From an uncultured Acetobacteraceae bacterium (GTDB lineage Bacteria; Pseudomonadota; Alphaproteobacteria; Acetobacterales; Acetobacteraceae), in the NCBI GenBank assembly GCA_903918195.1, contig CAIXDS010000335.1, positions 1-55,549 on the forward strand: 55,549 nucleotides of DNA. The letters are read 5' to 3'. The notes under the pieces were generated by a model that was given only the letters and a program-made list of their open reading frames with translations, was not told the DNA's origin and searched no databases. Of the stretch, positions 45,873 to 55,549 are shown in pieces; position 1 is the first letter of the stretch; each line of letters starts with the position of its first letter. Position numbers and translations under genes: made by a program.

Positions 45873-46118
45873 ATGGACCGCATGCAGGCGCTGAACCAGC
45901 TCTCCGGCATTATGCGCGAGGTGCTGGACGATCCTTCCGTTACGCTCACGCCGGCTACCACCGCCGGTGACGTTGAAGGCTGGGACTCGATGACGAACAT
46001 CAGCTTTCTCGTCGAGGTGGAACGAAGGTTTGGCGTGAAGTTCAGGACTGCCGAGATCGAGGAAATGCGCAACGTCGGCGACATGCTGGACATGATCGCC
46101 AGCAAAAAATCGGCCTGA
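45873..46118 (+). CDS. acyl carrier protein
   Basis: 81 residues with the carrier fold and phosphopantetheine site GWDSMTNISFL (Ser39). It is acidic overall, with helix I MDRMQALNQLSGIMREVLDD. It lies between the FkbH gene (6 bp) and the MBOAT gene (25 bp), so it is a dedicated carrier, not the housekeeping AcpP. It would be the substrate of the FkbH enzyme and the donor to the MBOAT protein. Confidence 0.93.
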   Translation: MDRMQALNQLSGIMREVLDDPSVTLTPATTAGDVEGWDSMTNISFLVEVERRFGVKFRTAEIEEMRNVGDMLDMIASKKSA

Positions 46119-46143
46119 AATCGCATGGTCCGGTACCGACGCG

Positions 46144-47766
46144 ATGCTGTTTAATTCTTACCAGTTTATCCTGCTGTTCGTCCCGGCCGTGGTTGGCGTG
46201 TACTACGCGCTCGGGCCGGCGCGCCGGCAGGCCGCGTCGTTCTGGTTGATCCTTGCGTCGTTGTTTTTCTATGCATGGTGGCGCCCGTTCAATGTCCTGC
46301 TGATCGCACCCTCGATCGGCGTCAATTACGGCATTGTCACCCTGTTGCTGCGTCTCGGCGATCGGCGGCCGGCGCTGTCGCGTGCGGCGTTCTGGGGCGG
46401 CATCGCGTTCAACCTCGCCTTCCTTGGCTATTTCAAGTACAGCAATTTCTTCCTCACGGTTACAAATGACATCGTGGGCACGTCCTTCGTGCTCGGTACC
46501 ATTATCCTGCCGCTCGGCATCTCGTTCATCACCTTCCAGAAAATCGCATTGCTGGTGGATGTGCGCGCCGGCCGGGTCATGCGCGTGAGCCTGCCGGACT
46601 ATGCGCTGTTCGTGCTGTTTTTCCCGCAGCTTATTGCCGGGCCGATTGTGCATTTTCGCGAACTGATGCCGCAATTCGCGGCATCGGATGGCCGGGCGCG
46701 GTGGGATGATTTCGCCGTCGGCCTGACGCTGTTCTTCACCGGCCTGTTCAAGAAGGTGATCTTCGCCGATCCGGTGGCGGCGCTGATCTCGCCGATCTGG
46801 GCGCAGGTCGCCGCCGGTGGGCATCCGGCGCTGCTGCAGGCCTGGGCGGCGGCGCTCGGCTTCATGTTGCAGCTCTACTTCGATTTCTCAGGCTATTCCG
46901 ATATGGCTATCGGCACCGCCCGGCTGTTCGGGGTCAAACTGCCCTTCAACTTCAACTCCCCGCTCAAGGCGACCAACATCATCGATTTCTGGTCGCGCTG
47001 GCACGTCACGCTCACCCGGTTCCTGACCGCGTACATCTTCACCCCGCTGACCGTGGCTTTGACCCGCAAACGGGCCGAACGAGGACTGCCGGTCATTGCC
47101 GGCCGGCGCACCACGTTCCCCGCCTTTTTCGTGGTGCTCGCCTATCCGACCATGACGACGATGGTGCTGGCGGGGGTCTGGCACGGCGCCGGCTACCAGT
47201 TCCTGGTGTTCGGCGCGCTGCACGGCGTGGCGCTGGTGGTCAACCATGCCTGGCGGCTGCGCCGGCCGCACTGGTGGCCGACCACCGGCGCGGCGGCGCT
47301 GCCGGCCGCGTTCAGCGGCTGGGTGCTGACGTTTCTGTTCGTCGTCGTCGCCGAGGTGTTCTTCCGCGCGGCGTCTGTGGGGGCCGGGCTCGGTCTGCTG
47401 CAAGGCATGACCGGCGCGAATGGGGTGACACTGCCGATGGCGCTGTTCTCGCATGCGGGTCCGCTGCTGGCCCGGATCGGCCTGCCCGCGACCGGCGTGT
47501 GGGAAAGCGGCCTCGAATTCGTCGAGGTCTGGAGCTGCATCCTGGCCGGGCTGTTCGTCGTCCTGGCGCTGCCGAACAGCCTCGAGATGCTGGCTGAGCA
47601 CGAGCCGGCGCTCGGTTTCAAGGTGCGCCCGGCCGGACACACACGCCTGCTGCGTGCGCTGAGCTGGTCGCCCTCGCCCGTCTGGGCGGTTGGCCTCTCG
47701 ACCGTGACGGCCTTGGGCCTGCTGTCGCTGGGGCGGCTCAGCGATTTTTTGTACTGGCATTTCTGA
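46144..47766 (+). CDS. MBOAT-family membrane O-acyltransferase (AlgI/DltB-like)
   Basis: 540-residue polytopic membrane protein with about ten to twelve helices. MBOAT marks are FLGYFKYSNFF, LPLGISFITFQKIALLVD, FWSRWHVTLTRFL (His287) and the catalytic region AGVWHGAGYQFLVFGALHG (His347, His360). AlgI and DltB move acyl groups across the inner membrane onto extracytoplasmic polymers. Its end overlaps the SGNH-like gene by one base. The acyl donor is predicted to be the adjacent ACP. Confidence 0.95.
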   Translation: MLFNSYQFILLFVPAVVGVYYALGPARRQAASFWLILASLFFYAWWRPFNVLLIAPSIGVNYGIVTLLLRLGDRRPALSRAAFWGGIAFNLAFLGYFKYSNFFLTVTNDIVGTSFVLGTIILPLGISFITFQKIALLVDVRAGRVMRVSLPDYALFVLFFPQLIAGPIVHFRELMPQFAASDGRARWDDFAVGLTLFFTGLFKKVIFADPVAALISPIWAQVAAGGHPALLQAWAAALGFMLQLYFDFSGYSDMAIGTARLFGVKLPFNFNSPLKATNIIDFWSRWHVTLTRFLTAYIFTPLTVALTRKRAERGLPVIAGRRTTFPAFFVVLAYPTMTTMVLAGVWHGAGYQFLVFGALHGVALVVNHAWRLRRPHWWPTTGAAALPAAFSGWVLTFLFVVVAEVFFRAASVGAGLGLLQGMTGANGVTLPMALFSHAGPLLARIGLPATGVWESGLEFVEVWSCILAGLFVVLALPNSLEMLAEHEPALGFKVRPAGHTRLLRALSWSPSPVWAVGLSTVTALGLLSLGRLSDFLYWHF

Positions 47767-49043
47767 TGACCGCATCCAACGACCCGGCCGCCGCCGCGCC
47801 CGGGCGGCCAACCGCACCGGCGGTGACCACAAAGGGCCGCCGCTTTTGCCAGGTCTGGCTTGCCGCGTTGCTGGCGGTGGTCGCCCTGGTGGGGGCGATC
47901 AATGCGCTGATCGATCCCTATCTGGTGATCGGCGCGCCGCGCATCGCCGGTTTGAATGCGGTCAAGCCCGAGGTGGAGACCCATGGCCAGCTCGCGAAGG
48001 ACTATGTCATTGCGCGCGTGCACCCGGTCGGTGTGCTGCTGGGCGATTCCAAGGTTGATATCGGCGTTGATCCGGACAGCCCGAACTGGCCCGCGGAGTC
48101 CCGGCCGGTCTTCAACTATGGTGTGCCGGGGGAGGCTGTGGTTGGCGTCATCGCCAATCTGCGCCGTGCCATCGCACTCGGCAGCCTGCGCCGTGCCTTG
48201 GTGTTGATCGAACTCGAACATTTCATGGCGCCTGCGGAGGCGGACGGCGTTCAGCCACCCGAGCTGGCCATGACACCGCCCTCCGGTCTGCAGGATATCA
48301 GGCAGCGGGCGAGTGACCTGTTGCTGGCGACATTGTCGCTCGATGCGTTGCGCGCAAGCATCCTGACCGTCGCGGCGCAGGGCAGGCCGGACACCTGGAA
48401 CCTCTCGCCCGCCGGGGCAACCGGCGAAGGCGGGTTCCGGGCGATGGTGGCCACCGATGGCACCGCTGCGCTGTTTCTGCAGAAAGACAGCTACCTGGCG
48501 CAACGGACAGCGCATCTTGCGGCGGGCCTCAGCGCGCTGCCCGGTGCCGGCCTCAGTCATCTCGATGCGTTGGCGGACATGATCGCGCTGTGCCGGCGAA
48601 ACAATATTACGCTCGACCTGGCGATTGCGCCCTTTCATGCCGACTACCTGGAAGCCCTCGACCAGGCGGGCCTGTGGCCGCGCTATGAGCAGGCCAAGCA
48701 GGAACTGACGCGTCTGGTCGCGGCCGAGGGCGGCGATTCGGTGCGGCTATGGGATTTTCTCGGCTATGACGCCTACTCGACGGAGCCGGTTCCCGGCGCA
48801 TCCGATCGCGGCGGCAGCACAAACTGGTTCTGGGAACCGAGCCACTTCAAGCGAGTGCTGGGCGAGAAGATTCTGGCGACCATCTATCGTGATGCCGCTG
48901 GCTACGGCGTCCGGCTCACTCCTGATACGATCGGCGTGCGCCTGGCAACCGAGGCGCAAGCAAAGGCGGTCTATCAGGCGCGGATCAATGGTTCGCGAGA
49001 CCGCCTCGCCAACGTGGCGCGCCTGGAGCCGGAGCCTCGTTGA
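47766..49043 (+). CDS. membrane-anchored SGNH/AlgJ-DltD-like protein
   Basis: 425 residues. One N-terminal membrane anchor (about 28-48) places the main domain in the periplasm. VGVLLGDSKVDIGVD (GDS at 93-95) looks like an SGNH nucleophile block, FNYGVPGEAVVGVIANLRRA like block II, and FWEPSHFK (Glu357, His360) like the E/D-x-x-H end. Overall it is similar in plan to AlgJ/AlgX or DltD partners of MBOAT proteins. Exact family not recognised. It shares one base with the MBOAT stop and is the last gene of the cassette. Confidence 0.78.
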   Translation: MTASNDPAAAAPGRPTAPAVTTKGRRFCQVWLAALLAVVALVGAINALIDPYLVIGAPRIAGLNAVKPEVETHGQLAKDYVIARVHPVGVLLGDSKVDIGVDPDSPNWPAESRPVFNYGVPGEAVVGVIANLRRAIALGSLRRALVLIELEHFMAPAEADGVQPPELAMTPPSGLQDIRQRASDLLLATLSLDALRASILTVAAQGRPDTWNLSPAGATGEGGFRAMVATDGTAALFLQKDSYLAQRTAHLAAGLSALPGAGLSHLDALADMIALCRRNNITLDLAIAPFHADYLEALDQAGLWPRYEQAKQELTRLVAAEGGDSVRLWDFLGYDAYSTEPVPGASDRGGSTNWFWEPSHFKRVLGEKILATIYRDAAGYGVRLTPDTIGVRLATEAQAKAVYQARINGSRDRLANVARLEPEPR

Positions 49044-49175
49044 CTGCAGCAGGTTTCTGGTCCGGCAATCACCGCTTTGGACCGAATGGTTCCTGCCCTT
49101 TGCAGACATGCAAACGGGGGGATTCGCTCTGACGCGCCGCTGTTGACAGCCCGATGACACCGACACACTGTGATC

Positions 49176-52041
<2,866 letters not shown>

Positions 52042-52124
52042 CCCGCCGCCACGACACCGCGCCCCTGGCCTTCCCTGCGCCCGACAGATAGACGATAGAG
52101 GCTGAACGGCCGGTGGAGACAGCA

Positions 52125-53126
52125 ATGGCGCGCACCCTCAACGTCGCGGTCCAGATGGACCCGATCGAGACGATCAACATCGACGGCGATTCCAGCTTCG
52201 CCCTGATGCTGGCCGCGCAGAATCGTGGCCACGTGCTGTGGCACTATGAAGTTAAATACCTCACCCTGCGCGAGGGCGTGCTGAAGGAAGGTGTCCATCG
52301 CGAGCAGCGGCTGTTCGCCCGCGCCCGGCCGGTCACCGTGCAGCGCGTGCGCAACGACCACTACCGCTTCGGCGAGCCGGTGCTGCTCGACCTCGGCCGG
52401 ATGGACGTGGTGCTGATGCGCCAGGACCCGCCCTTCGACATGGCCTATATCACCGCCACCCATATGCTGGAGCATATCCACTGCGGCGACGGCACCGGTA
52501 CGCTGGTGGTGAACAACCCGGTTTCCGTGCGCAACGCGCCGGAGAAGCTGCTGGTGACCCACTTCCCCGACCTGATGCCGCCCACCATGGTAACCTGGGA
52601 CCCTGACGCCATCCGCGGCTTCCGCGCCACCCACAAGGACATCGTGGTCAAGCCGCTGTTCGGCAACGGCGGCTCTGGCGTGTTCCTGATCCGCCACGAC
52701 GACCCCAACCTGAACGCGCTGATCGAAATGCATTTCGCCCGCTCGCGCGAGCCGCTGATGGTGCAGCGCTACCTGCCGGAGGTGCGCGAGGGCGACAAGC
52801 GCATCATCCTGATCGACGGCGAGCCGGCCGGCGCGATCAACCGCGTGCCGGCCGCCGGGGAGGCCCGCAGCAACATGCATGTCGGCGGGCGGGCCGAGCG
52901 GGCGGACCTGACCGTGCGCGACCTCGAAATATGCGCCCGCATCGGCCCGACGCTCAAGGAACAGGGCCTGCTGTTCGTCGGCATCGACGTGATCGGCGAC
53001 TGGCTGACCGAGATCAACGTCACCTCGCCCACCGGAATCCAGGAGGTAGACCGCTTCAACGGCACCGACCTGGCCAGCCAGGTATGGGATGCGATTGAGA
53101 CGAAACTGGCGGCCGACCCGGCTTGA
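52125..53126 (+). CDS. gshB: glutathione synthetase
   Basis: 333-residue ATP-grasp enzyme joining gamma-glutamylcysteine and glycine. The N-terminus is [30 protein letters not shown], followed by [59 protein letters not shown] and the end [28 protein letters not shown]. The ATG at 52125 has GGAG 8 bp upstream; a GTG at 52113 is less likely. Confidence 0.97.
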   Translation: MARTLNVAVQMDPIETINIDGDSSFALMLAAQNRGHVLWHYEVKYLTLREGVLKEGVHREQRLFARARPVTVQRVRNDHYRFGEPVLLDLGRMDVVLMRQDPPFDMAYITATHMLEHIHCGDGTGTLVVNNPVSVRNAPEKLLVTHFPDLMPPTMVTWDPDAIRGFRATHKDIVVKPLFGNGGSGVFLIRHDDPNLNALIEMHFARSREPLMVQRYLPEVREGDKRIILIDGEPAGAINRVPAAGEARSNMHVGGRAERADLTVRDLEICARIGPTLKEQGLLFVGIDVIGDWLTEINVTSPTGIQEVDRFNGTDLASQVWDAIETKLAADPA

Positions 53127-53157
53127 CGGGGCCCTGGCCAGCCCGCACATCGAAGCC

Positions 53158-53610
53158 ATGAGCACCGATCCTTTCGTTCTTCCCGAGGACCCGACCGCCG
53201 CGGAGGCCATCGCCGCGATCGGCGACGATCTGTCCGTGCTCGACGACTGGGAGGACCGCTACCGCTACATCATCGAGCTTGGCCGCAAGCTGCCGCCCTT
53301 TCCCGATTCCTGGGCCGACGACGCCCATCGCGTACCGGGCTGCCAGAGCCGGGTGTGGATGGAGGCGGTGCTGCGCGACGGACGGATGTATTACGCCGGC
53401 GTGTCGGACGCGGCGATCGTGTCCGGCCTCATCGCCATGCTGCTGCGGGTGTATTCCGGCCGCCCGCCCGCCGAGATCGCGGCCACCGACCCGGTTTTCC
53501 TGAAGGAGCTGGGGCTGCTCCAGGCGCTGTCCACCAACCGCGGCAACGGCATTGCGTCGATGGCGCGCAAGGTGCGGGAGGTCGCGGCGCTGCACGCCGC
53601 GCCGGTCTGA
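53158..53610 (+). CDS. sufE: cysteine desulfuration protein SufE
   Basis: 150-residue sulfur acceptor for cysteine desulfurase SufS in Fe-S cluster assembly. Reactive Cys62 lies in HRVPGCQSRVWM; the C-terminal LGLLQALSTNRGNGIASMARKVREVA block is typical. The ATG at 53158 follows gshB by about 30 bp. No other suf gene is in the window. Confidence 0.93.
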   Translation: MSTDPFVLPEDPTAAEAIAAIGDDLSVLDDWEDRYRYIIELGRKLPPFPDSWADDAHRVPGCQSRVWMEAVLRDGRMYYAGVSDAAIVSGLIAMLLRVYSGRPPAEIAATDPVFLKELGLLQALSTNRGNGIASMARKVREVAALHAAPV

Positions 53611-53625
53611 GCCGGCGCACAACCG

Positions 53626-53656
53626 GGTTCTCACCCGATTGCCCTGGGTGAGAACC
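53626..53656 (+). terminator. hairpin after sufE
   Basis: Perfect 11-bp stem GGTTCTCACCC/GGGTGAGAACC, loop of 9 bases, 16 bp after the sufE stop. No T-run. Confidence 0.65.
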
Positions 53657-53701
53657 AATCACTTCTCGCCTCCGGCTGCGACGCGATGTTAAAATGTACT
53701 G

Positions 53702-54469
53702 ATGACGACCGTGCGCGCCGGACGCCGTCTTGTGCTGGGTGGCCTGATCGCTCCCTTGATGCTCGGGCCGGCGGCGGCGCGGGCTGCCCGCCTGCGAGCC
53801 AGCAGGGCGGCCGCGGAGCACGCCGCGCCGTTGCCGCTCATCGTGGTGGACCCCGGCCATGGCGGGCGCGACCCCGGCGCCATCGGCATCACCGGCACGC
53901 CGGAGAAAGCCGTCACCCTGGCCGCCGCGGTCGAGCTGAAATGCCAGCTTGAGGCGACACGGCGCTACCGGGTGCTGCTGACCCGCAGCAATGACGAAAC
54001 GCTCGAGCTGCCCGATCGGGTCGCCTTCGTGCACGCGCATGGCGCCACGCTGCTGATCTCGCTGCACGCCGACTCGGCCGCCAACCGGCGGGCCCGCGGG
54101 GCGAGCGTGTATATCCGGTCCGCCCGTTCCCCGGTGCGCCAGGTGCCGGCGCGCGCCGGCGACATCGCCCGCGCGCTGGCCGACGAGCCGGACCCGCTCC
54201 ACTCGCCCGCGGGGTTGCTGCGCTGGGGCATCATCCGCGCCCTGGCCGACGACATCGACCTGACCCCCGCCCCGTCGCGTGAGGCGCACCTGTATGTGCT
54301 CGGCTCGGGCGTGCCGAGCGTGCTGCTGGAAATGGGCTTCCTGTCCAACCGCCAGGACGAGGCGGCGCTGAGGCAGCCCGCATACCGCCGCGTCATCGCC
54401 GCGGCCGTGCGCGAGGCGGTGGATGCGTATTTCGCCCGGATACGCCACACGCCGGGCAAGCAGACCTGA
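53702..54469 (+). CDS. N-acetylmuramoyl-L-alanine amidase (Amidase_3)
   Basis: 255 residues. The N-terminus has a hydrophobic export signal with RR (RAGRRLVLGGLIAPLMLG), possibly Tat. The zinc amidase core has His53 in DPGHGGRDPGA, Glu69 in TPEKAVTLAAAVEL and His122 in SLHADSAANRRARG, with catalytic Glu210 in VLLEMGFLSN. It cleaves the amide between MurNAc and the stem peptide in the periplasm. It lacks the N-terminal AMIN domain of AmiC. Confidence 0.93.
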   Translation: MTTVRAGRRLVLGGLIAPLMLGPAAARAARLRASRAAAEHAAPLPLIVVDPGHGGRDPGAIGITGTPEKAVTLAAAVELKCQLEATRRYRVLLTRSNDETLELPDRVAFVHAHGATLLISLHADSAANRRARGASVYIRSARSPVRQVPARAGDIARALADEPDPLHSPAGLLRWGIIRALADDIDLTPAPSREAHLYVLGSGVPSVLLEMGFLSNRQDEAALRQPAYRRVIAAAVREAVDAYFARIRHTPGKQT

Positions 54470-54482
54470 GCCGGTTGCCCCG

Positions 54483-55247
54483 TCAGCCGTAGGCACGCAC
54501 GAAGAACACCACTGTCATGCTCACCGTCACCAGCGTCACCACCACGCGCACCACCACCGGGGGCAGGCGCTGGCCGATTCGCGCGCCGGCATAGCCGCCG
54601 GCCGCCGCGCCCGCGAGGACGGACAACGCCTGCGGCCACCACACCTGCCCGGCCGCCACGAAGCACAGCACGGCGACGATGTTCATGGCCGAGGTCAGCA
54701 GCGTGCGCACCGGATTCATTGCCTTGAGGTCGGTCGCCTCGAGCAGCATCCAGGCCGCCATCATCATCAGGCCGACCGCGCCGCCGAAATAGCCGCCATA
54801 AACCCCCAGCACGAACTGCACGATCAGCGCCGCCCCCCGCCCCAGCCGCATCCGCGCGCGCAGGGCCGCCCCGATGCGACGCCCGAAGGCAAACACGATG
54901 GTGGCCAGCAGCAGCAGCCAGGGGATAATGGCATCGAAGGTGGCGCCGGGGGTGGACAGCAGCAGCACCGCCCCGGCCAAACCGCCGGCCAGGCTCGCCA
55001 CCAGCAGCCCGCGAAACGACAGCCCGCCGAACCCGACCAGCCCCATCCGGTACGGTCCGGTGGTGTACGCCCAGGCGCTCGCCAGCGTGCCCGGCACGAG
55101 GGCCACGGTGGACGACGCATTGGCGGCCACCGCCGGCACCCCCATCGCCACCAGCGCCGGGAAGCTGACGAACGACCCGCCGCCGGCAACCGCGTTCATC
55201 GCGCCCGCCAGCAAGCCAGCCATGAACAGGAACAGCGCGCCGCTCAT
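54483..55247 (-). CDS. TauE/SafE-family membrane transporter
   Basis: 254-residue membrane protein with about eight helices in two related halves. MAGLLAGAMNAVAGGGSFVSFPALVAMGVPAVAANASSTVAL and QFVLGVYGGYFGGAVGLMMMAAWMLLEATDLKAMNPVRTLLTSAMNIVAV are the two family repeats. The ATG at 55247 has GGAG at a normal distance. Relatives export sulfite, sulfoacetate or related anions; the substrate here is unknown. Confidence 0.9.
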   Translation of the reverse strand: MSGALFLFMAGLLAGAMNAVAGGGSFVSFPALVAMGVPAVAANASSTVALVPGTLASAWAYTTGPYRMGLVGFGGLSFRGLLVASLAGGLAGAVLLLSTPGATFDAIIPWLLLLATIVFAFGRRIGAALRARMRLGRGAALIVQFVLGVYGGYFGGAVGLMMMAAWMLLEATDLKAMNPVRTLLTSAMNIVAVLCFVAAGQVWWPQALSVLAGAAAGGYAGARIGQRLPPVVVRVVVTLVTVSMTVVFFVRAYG

Positions 55248-55271
55248 CGTTCCACTCCATGGGGACATCAG

Positions 55272-55402
55272 GCCCGGCAAGGCCAGGGGCGCTGCCCGAC
55301 AGGCGTTAGATGGCCGCTTGTTGGGGCGCAAGGGGTGCGCCAGGGCGATCGGGGGAAGGAAGGCCAGGGCTCTGCCCTGGACCCCGCTCCTTGAAGGGTC
55401 TT
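55272..55402. repeat. palindromic intergenic repeat, copy D
   Basis: Contains GGCCAGGGGCGCTGCCC near 55280 and the full unit GGCCAGGGCTCTGCCCTGG from 55361, flanked by GGAAGGAA. Same family as the copies at 17716, 26741 and 43755. No gene. Confidence 0.75.
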
Positions 55403-55549
55403 GGGTGTAAGATCGCCATGCGGTGGGTTGGGGTGTAGAATCCCCATGTAAACAGAGTACCCGGTGGGTTGGGGTGGTGTGTGGAGTCGGCGAGTCGCCC
55501 TGTGGGTGGGGCGGGGCGGCGTGACATGTACAGTCGCCCTGTGGTGAGA
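55403..55549. repeat. G/T-rich direct repeats at the right edge
   Basis: CGGTGGGTTGGGGTG occurs at 55421-55435 and 55462-55476, 41 bp apart. AGTCGCCCTGTGG occurs at 55493-55505 and 55532-55544, 39 bp apart. No gene is seen. The pattern suggests the start of a short repeat array that runs beyond the window. Confidence 0.55.

Noticed and set aside
55306..55527. 73-codon minus-strand frame at the right edge
   Set aside because: Covers repeat DNA, Pro/Arg-rich, no ribosome site of note.

Overview
The window is a 55.5 kb piece of a high-GC bacterial chromosome with about 50 protein genes, one tRNA, a TPP riboswitch and a probable replication origin. Gene content and order point to an alphaproteobacterium of the Acetobacteraceae type, probably a purple phototroph related to Rhodopila. 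The grounds are a pufB-pufA pair for LH1 antenna polypeptides, the order PEP-synthase regulator/maf facing hemE-hemH-hemJ-rho, and GC-rich palindromic repeats between genes. The family-level assignment is inference; no 16S rRNA is present.

Layout. 0.3-2.5 kb: a Tat-signal PLP enzyme followed by a VTT-type membrane protein. 2.5-7.7 kb (minus): a five-gene YbhGFSR-like ABC exporter. 7.7-10 kb: an IpdC-type 2-keto acid decarboxylase and a DUF1640-like coiled-coil protein. 10-13.5 kb: a hybrid histidine kinase and a coupled response regulator. 13.6-19.1 kb (minus): a branched-chain-amino-acid-type (Liv) ABC importer with a fused LivM-LivG protein. 19.2-22.9 kb: a ThDP enzyme and a DctQ-DctM TRAP pair with no DctP. 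22.9-23.9 kb: pufBA with a PpsR/CrtJ-type operator. 24-26.7 kb: lutBC and an Smr protein. 26.8-29 kb (minus): a flavin-binding protein, maf and the PEP-synthase regulatory protein. 29.0-29.3 kb: probable oriC. 29.3-34.2 kb: hemE-hemH-HAD-hemJ, then rho. 34-38.6 kb: a secreted unknown, ahcY, a small unknown and the 3-oxoacid CoA-transferase scoAB. 38.6-42.1 kb: hypothetical genes around tRNA-Ala(GGC) and a 38-residue membrane microprotein. 42.2-43.7 kb: a large exported unknown. 43.9-49.0 kb: a four-gene FkbH/ACP/MBOAT/SGNH cassette. 49.2-55.2 kb: TPP riboswitch-thiC, a SirB1-like protein, gshB, sufE, an amidase and a TauE/SafE permease.

The best candidate for an undescribed system is the 43.9-49.0 kb cassette. 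It has the logic of the Gram-positive Dlt system (activating enzyme, carrier protein, MBOAT channel/transferase, SGNH partner). A FkbH-type glyceryl-ACP synthase replaces the adenylating enzyme DltA. It may decorate an extracytoplasmic glycan with glyceryl or similar C3 acyl groups. The other strong signal is the oriC-like segment between the PEP-synthase regulator and hemE, with one perfect DnaA box and four GANTC sites in 76 bp. To its right most genes point away from it.

Heme and bacteriochlorophyll precursors (hemE, hemH, hemJ), LH1 polypeptides, the methyl cycle (ahcY), thiamine (thiC) and Fe-S maintenance (sufE) fit a phototrophic or facultatively phototrophic life. LutBC, the CoA transferase, the Liv importer and the TRAP pair suggest use of organic and amino acids. 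Starts were chosen by eye from ribosome binding sites, overlaps and remembered family N-termini.
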